Source of the DNA: Oscillospiraceae bacterium
GTDB lineage: Bacteria; Bacillota; Clostridia; Oscillospirales; Oscillospiraceae
NCBI GenBank assembly: GCA_017938625.1
Contig: JAGBBD010000011.1
Coordinates: 1 to 64,000 of the forward strand
Reading direction: 5' to 3'
Length of the DNA stretch: 64,000 nt
Under the pieces are notes generated by a model, which ran no database searches, was not told the origin of the DNA, and saw only the letters and a list, made by a program, of their open reading frames with translations. Made by a program: the position numbers and the translations under genes. How positions within the stretch are numbered: the first letter of the stretch is position 1; each line of letters opens with the position of its first letter. Shown here one piece after another: positions 57,568-64,000 of this stretch.

Positions 57568-59097
57568 TTACTCCCGGCGGTTGCTGTTATACTTGCCGTA
57601 ATATCTGCCATAATATCTGCCGTAGTATCTGCCATAGTATCTTCTGTAATACTTGCCGTAACCGGAGCCGTGCTCATGAGCACAGTTGAAGACCACACCG
57701 AGGATCTTGGTCTCCACGAACTCGAACTCACGCACAGCCGCCGCCAGATCCACATGGTTTCCGTGATCCTGACGTACCACCAGCAAAACACCGTCTGCAT
57801 CGTTGGCAACTGCCATGGCATCACTGACCTCCGCAACGGGAGGAAGATCCAAAATGATATAGTCAAAGGAAGACTTGAGATGCTTCAGCAGGCGGCTCAT
57901 TCTGTCAGAACTGAGCAGCTCAATGGGGTTGGGCGGGTTGCGTCCGGATGCAAGCACGCAGAAGGCATCCTCCTCACCGGGAATGCCGCAACGCTGGATC
58001 AAACCCTCCAGACCGCTCTGACCGGACAGGTAGTTGGAAAGACCGGGGATCTTTTCAATGGGCAGCTTCACATTCAGAGAAGGACGGCGCATATCGCAGT
58101 CGATCAGCAGCACTCGTTTGTTCAGTTCGGACAAAGAGTAAGCCAGATTGATGGAGGTCAAACTCTTGCCCTCGCCTGCCAGAGCGCTGGACACACCGAT
58201 GACACGGCAGGACTGCTCGTCAGCAAAGGAGAACTGCAGCTTGGTACGCAGCAGCTTATAGGCTTCCGACGCGGCAAAGCTGATCTTGCTGCCGATCATA
58301 ACGGCAGGCTCTTTCTGCTCGCCGCTCTTTGCGCTGGCAGCTTTCTTGGCTTTGCTGTAAGCGCCCTGATAGTAGCCGCCCTTGGATGCCGCTGCCATAT
58401 TTGGCACCGTTGCCAGCACAGGGTAGCTGCAGCCGCGGGCAATGTCCTCTTCCACACGGATGGTGATCTCAAAAACCTCACGCAGCGCAATAACCACCAC
58501 AGACAGCAGGAAGCCAAGAATAAAGCCGATCATGGTATTCTTGGTATAGCTGGGAGAACTGGGGCGGCTGGGAAGCACGGCGGAGTCCACGATCTGCGCA
58601 GAGGTGCCCTCAATGATGCTGGAGATCCGCTTGGGCAGGATATAGGCGATGGCATCGGCAATGCTCTCCGCCTCTGCAGGATCGGGACTCGTGACAACGA
58701 TCTCAAAGATCTCTGTTTCATTGACAGGGGATGCGGAGATCATGCTGCGCACATCGGTATAGCTGCGCTCAATATCGGCATAATCGATCACATCGTTCAG
58801 CGTTTCTCTTGTGGTCAGAATGACGATGTAGGAATCGACCAGGCTCTTGGACGCGGTGATATCGCTGGAGGAGATACTGAAGGATGTATCGCCCACGGAC
58901 AAGGAGTTGTTGTTCACATAGAACATGGCAGAGGACTCATACAAAGGCGTCACAAAATAATAGGTGATACCGAAGGTCAGAACTGCCACCAGAACAGCCA
59001 CCAAGACCACCGCCCAGATCTTCTGCCAGATGGCTCCGAATACTCGTTGGAAATCAATTTCTATTTCGTCATTGCGCTCGTTTTTATTTTCGTTCAT
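57568..59097 (-). CDS. BY-kinase fused to Wzz/CapA chain-length domain
   Basis: 509 residues from the ATG at 59097, six bases after GGAGG. An N-terminal Wzz-type domain with two TM helices (about 25-50 and 195-215) and an extracellular loop is followed by a cytoplasmic tyrosine kinase with Walker A SALAGEGKS, Walker A' LLIDCDMRRP and Walker B IILDLPP. The last 30 residues are a tyrosine cluster built of four-residue YYGR repeats, the usual autophosphorylation tail. It controls capsule or exopolysaccharide chain length. In many Firmicutes these two modules are separate proteins. Confidence 0.94.
   Translation of the reverse strand: MNENKNERNDEIEIDFQRVFGAIWQKIWAVVLVAVLVAVLTFGITYYFVTPLYESSAMFYVNNNSLSVGDTSFSISSSDITASKSLVDSYIVILTTRETLNDVIDYADIERSYTDVRSMISASPVNETEIFEIVVTSPDPAEAESIADAIAYILPKRISSIIEGTSAQIVDSAVLPSRPSSPSYTKNTMIGFILGFLLSVVVIALREVFEITIRVEEDIARGCSYPVLATVPNMAAASKGGYYQGAYSKAKKAASAKSGEQKEPAVMIGSKISFAASEAYKLLRTKLQFSFADEQSCRVIGVSSALAGEGKSLTSINLAYSLSELNKRVLLIDCDMRRPSLNVKLPIEKIPGLSNYLSGQSGLEGLIQRCGIPGEEDAFCVLASGRNPPNPIELLSSDRMSRLLKHLKSSFDYIILDLPPVAEVSDAMAVANDADGVLLVVRQDHGNHVDLAAAVREFEFVETKILGVVFNCAHEHGSGYGKYYRRYYGRYYGRYYGRYYGKYNSNRRE
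57594..57658 (-). repeat. 12-bp tandem repeats encoding the YYGR tail
   Basis: Five or so 12-base units (ATATCTGCCGTA-like on the plus strand) encode successive YYGR or YYGK blocks of the kinase C-terminus. Such a tract can change in length by slippage and alter the number of phosphorylatable tyrosines. Confidence 0.75.
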
Positions 59098-59135
59098 AAC
59101 CAACCTCCATACTTACGCTCGTGTTCTCTCAAGTC

Positions 59136-60488
59136 TTACTGCAGAAAAATGGTACGGATCTGCTCGATCTCCTGCTCCGTCACACCGACAGAGAGCAGGT
59201 AGCCTTCCACCTTTTCCTGCATGGTCACACCATGCTTTGTCCGCATAGCGGCAACAAAATCAGACATATCATCGCTGTTCAGCCGCCCATGGTACAAAGC
59301 GGACAAGTTGTAGTCCCGCATCAGATCATCTTCACTGACACCGAGAAGCGCTCCCAGCAGGAAGCAGGCAGTACCGGTACGGTCCATGCCGTAGGTGCAG
59401 TGCATATACGCAGGATAGTTCCGTTCATCTGCAAGCTCTGCAAAGAGATTGCGGATGGCTCTGTCGCCCCATGCAGAAAACAGCTCGGAGTACATGGGAA
59501 GACCGAAATAGGTGTGCTCCACATTGGCACCGAGGGTCTGGATATTCTTGGGATTCTCTGCAGAGCCACGCAGATCCAGCTCTGTACGGATGCCCAGAAC
59601 AGTCAGCATCTGCTCCACAGCTTTGTCTGTTGCGCAGTAGCTCGGCTCCACCGCACCGTCCAGCTCGCTGCCGCGATACAGCAGCCCCTGTCGGACGGTT
59701 TTTCCGTCGGCAGTCTTCCAGCCGCCCACATCACGCACATTGACCACGCCGTCCAAAGAGAGGACTCTGGGGCTTTCCGCTGTTTTGAAGCTGCGCTGCA
59801 CCACCGTAACGGAACGATCCGACATGGTGATGGTGATGCGGTAGTAATACTGCGTGCCGGTCTTTAAGAAATATACATCCACATCACGGGCATCGGCACC
59901 AAGAGAATACCGACGGGACGCGGAAAAATCTTCACGCTCACTGACTTCCACTTGAGAAGACACGATACTCAGATGGTTGGGCAGTCCGTTCACCTCAAAG
60001 GAGATCCGCACGGGAAGTCCAATATCCAGACGCTGCTCCAACTCCTGATACGGCATCAGAAGCGCCATGACATCCTCCCTGGGATCTGCCTTGACACAGG
60101 TATTGACCGCATCGGAGACCAGTACGAGCTCCTCTTCAAATAACGGCACTTGGATGTCAATGGTCTTGGTGACGATCTCCGGCACAGTCGTTTCCGCAGA
60201 TGAACTCACCGTTTCGCCCTTCTGACCGGAAGTCTGCTCCCGGTGGGAAGGATTCCAAAGAAGCAGGCACAGCACGATCAGAAGCGCCACAACACCTGCC
60301 GACAGGTTGATCAGCAGCTTCTTGCGCTTTTGCCAGAATTTCTGAAGCTTGCTTTTTTTCCTGCGGCGGTGGGATGAATGATGATGGTGATGGTGATGAT
60401 GGCTGTGATGATGCTCCGATGTTTGTTCAGCTGCCGGTGCGGTCTGCTCCCGGGTCACATCGTTATGTTCATAATTTGACTGGCTCAA
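59136..60488 (-). CDS. Membrane-anchored tyrosine-protein phosphatase with His-rich N-terminus
   Basis: 450 residues from the TTG at 60488 (LSQSNYEHN), eight bases after GGAGG; a GTG 33 bases earlier has no ribosome site. A His-rich stretch (HHHSHHHHHHHH) and a basic segment precede one TM helix at about residues 63-80. The extracellular part has a beta-type region (about 100-240) and a protein tyrosine phosphatase domain with the P-loop HCTYGMDRTG and NVRDVGGWKT near its start, of the Y_phosphatase3 group. Substrate is unknown. It belongs to the capsule cluster. Confidence 0.88.
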   Translation of the reverse strand: MSQSNYEHNDVTREQTAPAAEQTSEHHHSHHHHHHHHSSHRRRKKSKLQKFWQKRKKLLINLSAGVVALLIVLCLLLWNPSHREQTSGQKGETVSSSAETTVPEIVTKTIDIQVPLFEEELVLVSDAVNTCVKADPREDVMALLMPYQELEQRLDIGLPVRISFEVNGLPNHLSIVSSQVEVSEREDFSASRRYSLGADARDVDVYFLKTGTQYYYRITITMSDRSVTVVQRSFKTAESPRVLSLDGVVNVRDVGGWKTADGKTVRQGLLYRGSELDGAVEPSYCATDKAVEQMLTVLGIRTELDLRGSAENPKNIQTLGANVEHTYFGLPMYSELFSAWGDRAIRNLFAELADERNYPAYMHCTYGMDRTGTACFLLGALLGVSEDDLMRDYNLSALYHGRLNSDDMSDFVAAMRTKHGVTMQEKVEGYLLSVGVTEQEIEQIRTIFLQ

Positions 60489-60533
60489 ATCAGAGTCCTC
60501 CTTTTGTTTTGCACATGGCACGAGCCGCCCGGC

Positions 60534-62072
60534 TCAGCCTTTTCCCATTTTCTGTTTTGCCATATGCACAACAAATCGCACACTCAGAGCATACAGCCTG
60601 TTTTTGCGGAACACAAGATAGAACACAATATTTGGAACTGTCACGCAGACAAGTCCGTTCAGCACAAGGCGGAGCCAAGGCCCTGCCTTGATCCACGCAC
60701 AGATCATGCAGACAAGAACACCTGCCAGAAGCACGGCACCGGCAAAGAGCAGCACCTGCTTGAGATACCCTTTCAGCCTTGACAGTTCAAAGAAGCCTGT
60801 AAAAAGATTGCGGAACAGCCACGGCATACTGACCAATACTATAGCAAGAACGGTGGAAAGGATCACACCGTAGATCCCAAACCTGCGCACACACAGCAGA
60901 TTGAGGACAAGATTTACCGCCGCACCCACAAGCGGCCGGAAGCGATCGATATGCCACAGACCTGCCGCATCTTTGTAGACATTGACAAAGCGGAAGTATG
61001 TATAAACAAAGAAATAGATTGCAAAGCAGATCACGGCAGAAAAATCCAGCATCAATTCTTTTCCCACCCAAACTTCCATAAAGGGCTGATACATCCCCAA
61101 AAAGCAGCAGGTACACACACCTGTGAGCCAGAGGAAAATAAAGGTGAACTTCTCTAAGTTTTCAAAGTTGGTCTGCTTTGTTTCCGTTACAAAAGAGTTG
61201 CCCAGACCTGCTACCACAGATGTCAGTGCGATCTCGATCATGCCGATGATGCAGGTCTGCATAAAGTAGTAGTTCTGATAAATGGCAAGGACGGTCAGCC
61301 CCAGGAAGGATGAGATCACCACCGTATCGGATGAACTTAAGATCACACCGCCCAGCTTGCCGGTGAACAGATCACGGATTCTGCCGTTGATCTTCTTCGT
61401 TTCCGCCTTGCTCAAGCTGCCGCTGGGCTTGTAATCGGGATACATCTTTGTCACGACCACAGCTGTGCAGACATTGTTGATCGCCTGCGTCACCATGGAG
61501 GTGATGGCATAGAGATAATAGCTTTTAAATACCAGCAGCACGATCAGCTGCAGCACATACTGCAGAGAATTGGTGATCAAGGTGATCACGCTGGACACAT
61601 CCGTCCGCTGGTGTGCCTGCAGCAGGCAGTTTTTATAAGCAAAGAGCCAATAGGTCAGAACGGTCGAGCCAAGGTTGAGCAGATACAGCACATAGATGCT
61701 CAGTTCTGCCGGGATCTCACCGGAGATCAGATTGGGAATCACAGGCGTCAGCGCCAATCCCACCGCACCGATCAGAAGTCCGATCAGACGGTAATACTTC
61801 CGGTACAGCCGCATCAAGGCGCAGATGGTCGCGCCGTCGTCCCGGGCAATGGGCTTGTACATGCTGAACACCATGGCACTACCCACACCCAGCTCCGCCA
61901 GATTGAGAATGTGCAAAATGGAGGAGAACAGGCTATGCAGTCCCAGGTATTCCACACCCATGAAGTAGATCATGGCTGTGCGCATGAGGAACGGAATAAG
62001 CATCTGATGGATCTTCAGTATCAGACCTGCCGTAATATTCTTTTTTGCGTTTTTGACTCGCTCGATCTTCAT
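60534..62072 (-). CDS. Wzx-like polysaccharide flippase (MOP superfamily)
   Basis: 512 residues from the ATG at 62072 (MKIERVKNAKKN). Twelve to fourteen TM helices throughout, with the MOP/PST features GLHSLFSSILHILNLAELGVGSAM and YVLQLIVLLV. It would flip undecaprenyl-linked repeat units across the membrane. It is 7 bases after the pyruvyltransferase gene. The ribosome site (AGGGTT) is weak, so coupling to the gene before is likely. No glycosyltransferase is in the window, and these probably lie beyond the right edge. Confidence 0.9.
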   Translation of the reverse strand: MKIERVKNAKKNITAGLILKIHQMLIPFLMRTAMIYFMGVEYLGLHSLFSSILHILNLAELGVGSAMVFSMYKPIARDDGATICALMRLYRKYYRLIGLLIGAVGLALTPVIPNLISGEIPAELSIYVLYLLNLGSTVLTYWLFAYKNCLLQAHQRTDVSSVITLITNSLQYVLQLIVLLVFKSYYLYAITSMVTQAINNVCTAVVVTKMYPDYKPSGSLSKAETKKINGRIRDLFTGKLGGVILSSSDTVVISSFLGLTVLAIYQNYYFMQTCIIGMIEIALTSVVAGLGNSFVTETKQTNFENLEKFTFIFLWLTGVCTCCFLGMYQPFMEVWVGKELMLDFSAVICFAIYFFVYTYFRFVNVYKDAAGLWHIDRFRPLVGAAVNLVLNLLCVRRFGIYGVILSTVLAIVLVSMPWLFRNLFTGFFELSRLKGYLKQVLLFAGAVLLAGVLVCMICAWIKAGPWLRLVLNGLVCVTVPNIVFYLVFRKNRLYALSVRFVVHMAKQKMGKG

Positions 62073-62079
62073 AATAACC

Positions 62080-64000
62080 CTATTTTCGCTGTTTGTTGTT
62101 CTGATACAGATCCTTGGTAAAGCGCTTAAAATAGCGAAGGTATCCACCGTTTTCCTTGATGAAGCCACGCTCCACAGCCTTGTAGCCGCCTGCGGCATAT
62201 TGAGAGAGGATTTCCTTCCGTTTTGAGGACTTACCGCACGGCGCATTCAGCTGCGCATTGTCCTGCGCCACCAGATAAGGCTCCGATGCCCACAGGCAAA
62301 GTGCATCTTCATGGGCTTTCAGGAAGCGCCGTCCCTTTTCGGTGTTCACCAAGATGGCAGACCAGTCTGCCCGTTTCGGCATGGTGCCGTTTGCCAATTC
62401 TGCTTCATGGCGCTTTTCAATGCCCCAGTAGTCGCCCACCGTCAGATCCGACACGCGGGAAAGCCCGGCATAGGGACAGTTGTAGCAATTTTCGCGGCAG
62501 ATATGGCTTTGGAGAAAATATTTGTAGAAAGACAGTTGATTGGACTTTAAAAGGAAGCTTCTGCCATTGTGCATTTCAAATTTTGCGCAATAGGCTTTTC
62601 CGCCGGTTTTATCGCGGAAACGGAAGGCGCGGATCTTTCCGCCCAGCCGCTTTTCCATCGTCTTTAAAAAGCCGTCGAGCAGCCTGACGGGCGGCACACC
62701 ATGGCAGACGATGTCCATGGTCACAAGTTTTTCCGGATCATCCAGCAAAGCTTTCACGGCTGCCACCTGGCAGGGTGTGCCGGAAAACAGTACGGTCTTG
62801 CCTGTCTGCACAGCCTGCGCTACGCTGCCGTAGCTGTGCCAAGCCTGACTGTGCACATATTTGGAGCCTTGCATAAGCAGGATATCCTCCGGGTTTTCCG
62901 ACAGGATATGCCTTACCTGTACCTCGCCGTTTTCTATGGTCATGACCGCACCTGCTGCCATACCGCCGTGTGCCATAGTGCTTTCGGCAAGGGACGCAAA
63001 CACACCGCCGGAAGCGCTGTTTCTGACTGTTTTTTCATCAGCGCCAAATGCAGCATGCGCCTGCACAGGCAGGTGCTTTTCAAGATTTTCCCTCTGCGCG
63101 CACAGCTTTGTGCAGCATCCGCAGCGGACACACAGGGTCTCATCGATGGCAGGATACACAAATCCAAATTCGTCCTCCTGCATCCGGATGGCTTCCTGCG
63201 GGCAGGCATACACACAGGCACCGCAGCCGGTACAGGTATGTGGAACTGCCGGCAAAAGGGCAGAGACATCGCCCTGACCAAGAGCTTGTTTTAAATACAT
63301 CTTCGTCCGCTCCCGTTCCTGCCTGAGCAACGCTTCGATCCGATCGTAATCAATGGGTCGTGTCAATACGGTTTCCAAATCCTTAGAGTCGGACACCAGT
63401 CGGTCTGTCAGAGAAAGATCTTCCAGAAGGCCTGTGATCTTACCGCGGTTTCCCTGCCTTTGGAGCACCGCAAAGGGTCTTTGCTCCAGAACAGAGAACA
63501 CAGCGCCGTGGAAGGTATCTGTCACCACAAAGTCTGCATGGTGGAAGTAGTCCAACACCCGCATGGGGCTCATGGGCAGATACAGATCGCACCAGAACTG
63601 AGAGCCGCCTACGGCGACTGTCTTCAGTCCTCTTTGTTTTGCAAATGCCTTGATGGCACCGATCTCCTCATCTGTGCGGATCCGGTAGCCGTAGGCATAA
63701 ACAAGCAAGTATTTTTGAATGGGTACCCGTCTGTGCCGACGCAGGAACAAATCTCCCACCAGCACAGGATCCAGATGCCTCTGCACCTGTGTGCTGCCTA
63801 AGGCGGCAGCATACTCCTGTGTGGCACGATCCCGGACTGACAGGGCAGAAAACCGCGCCATGGCAGCTTTTACCTGTGCAAGGGCTTCTTGGGGAATGTT
63901 TTCTGCTTTGGCGCTGCCGCAGGAGGCGGCGTAGGTAAAAACCCTTTCAGTCTGCGGAACATCGCCATGCAGCTGCAGACAAAGGCCGCCCTTATGGTTG
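62080..64000 (-). CDS. Polysaccharide pyruvyltransferase-FrhB fusion, 5' end beyond window
   Basis: The frame is open to the right edge, and the ATG at 63861 is internal. The N-terminal portion in view (about 220 residues: FSALSVRDR, TDTFHGAVFS) belongs to the polysaccharide pyruvyl transferase family. Next are two 4Fe-4S motifs (CTGCGACVYACP and CVRCGCCTKLC) and a coenzyme-F420 hydrogenase beta-subunit-like domain (ASGGVFASLAEST, FSGTPCQVAAVKALL, CHGVPPVRLLDGFL, NCPYAGLSRVSDLTVGDYWG). Such fusions or pairs occur in exopolysaccharide loci of anaerobes. It may add pyruvyl groups to glycans. The redox role of the FrhB part is unknown. Confidence 0.92.
   Translation of the reverse strand, partial: NHKGGLCLQLHGDVPQTERVFTYAASCGSAKAENIPQEALAQVKAAMARFSALSVRDRATQEYAAALGSTQVQRHLDPVLVGDLFLRRHRRVPIQKYLLVYAYGYRIRTDEEIGAIKAFAKQRGLKTVAVGGSQFWCDLYLPMSPMRVLDYFHHADFVVTDTFHGAVFSVLEQRPFAVLQRQGNRGKITGLLEDLSLTDRLVSDSKDLETVLTRPIDYDRIEALLRQERERTKMYLKQALGQGDVSALLPAVPHTCTGCGACVYACPQEAIRMQEDEFGFVYPAIDETLCVRCGCCTKLCAQRENLEKHLPVQAHAAFGADEKTVRNSASGGVFASLAESTMAHGGMAAGAVMTIENGEVQVRHILSENPEDILLMQGSKYVHSQAWHSYGSVAQAVQTGKTVLFSGTPCQVAAVKALLDDPEKLVTMDIVCHGVPPVRLLDGFLKTMEKRLGGKIRAFRFRDKTGGKAYCAKFEMHNGRSFLLKSNQLSFYKYFLQSHICRENCYNCPYAGLSRVSDLTVGDYWGIEKRHEAELANGTMPKRADWSAILVNTEKGRRFLKAHEDALCLWASEPYLVAQDNAQLNAPCGKSSKRKEILSQYAAGGYKAVERGFIKENGGYLRYFKRFTKDLYQNNKQRK

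Noticed and set aside
57594..57658. Possible CRISPR-like short repeats
   Set aside because: Units are 12 bases, directly adjacent without spacers, and encode an in-frame YYGR tail. No CRISPR array was seen anywhere in the window.
57544..59202. 552-codon plus frame opposite the BY-kinase
   Set aside because: Antisense to Walker motifs and Wzz domain; no start signal.

Overview
The window looks like chromosome from a low-to-mid GC Gram-positive anaerobe of the class Clostridia, probably a gut-type Oscillospiraceae/Ruminococcaceae relative. The evidence is near-consensus TTGACA/TATAAT promoters, AGGAGG ribosome sites, frequent TTG and GTG starts, RNase J, an Agr-like GHKL/LytTR pair, a class B sortase, an LCP protein and a CpsB/BY-kinase capsule cassette, and an L-box-controlled dapA-dapB-ddh operon. 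The genus cannot be fixed from the sequence alone.

Layout. 0-2.9 kb: a minus-strand operon of a degenerate receiver protein, a DUF6935-like protein, a Cys-rich protein, an SPFH protein with zinc ribbons and a cut-off lipoprotein. 3.0-7.3 kb: a three-gene signalling operon (double-7TM kinase-like protein, NarL-type histidine kinase, LuxR-type regulator). 7.3-10.2 kb: a graveyard of repeats and truncated genes (Cro/CI-type regulator, ImmA/IrrE protease, serine recombinase, EamA transporter). 10.3-30.0 kb: an unusual minus-strand transport and signalling island. 30.2-42 kb: a GHKL fragment, tRNA-Gly and mostly housekeeping genes (pnuC, yfbR, mnmA, Sfp-type transferase, two beta-CASP nucleases, pdxK-like, rpiB). 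42-54 kb: coaD, a rhamnulokinase/SDR/PHP cluster, lipoproteins, a hydroxyacid dehydrogenase, lysine riboswitch plus dapA-dapB-ddh, and an AEC transporter. 54-64 kb: sortase B, LCP, a sortase-type surface protein and a capsule/exopolysaccharide cluster running off the right edge.

The most interesting part is 13.4-29.8 kb. It is a tightly spaced, apparently co-transcribed operon that joins a partner-switching module (Cache-like/HAMP/PP2C phosphatase, RsbW-type kinase, two nearly identical STAS proteins) to amino-acid transport. RsbW-like domains are fused to the N-termini of two DAACS symporters and to the C-termini of two GlnQ-type ABC ATPases. The operon also encodes a 984-residue lipoprotein-permease fusion whose solute-binding lobes lie in permuted order (lobe 2 before lobe 1, three times), a stand-alone binding protein in the same permuted order, and purine genes (adenosine deaminase, DeoD, an HD protein). 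No sigma factor is present. The working hypothesis is that STAS/RsbW partner switching gates transporters directly rather than controlling a sigma factor. An Agr-like GHKL/LytTR pair sits at the downstream end of the island. Paired TACGACAA direct repeats that could be its operators occur at 9.95 kb and 30.13 kb, the latter just upstream of the operon. About 200-bp direct repeats at 7.4 and 30.3 kb flank the whole island.
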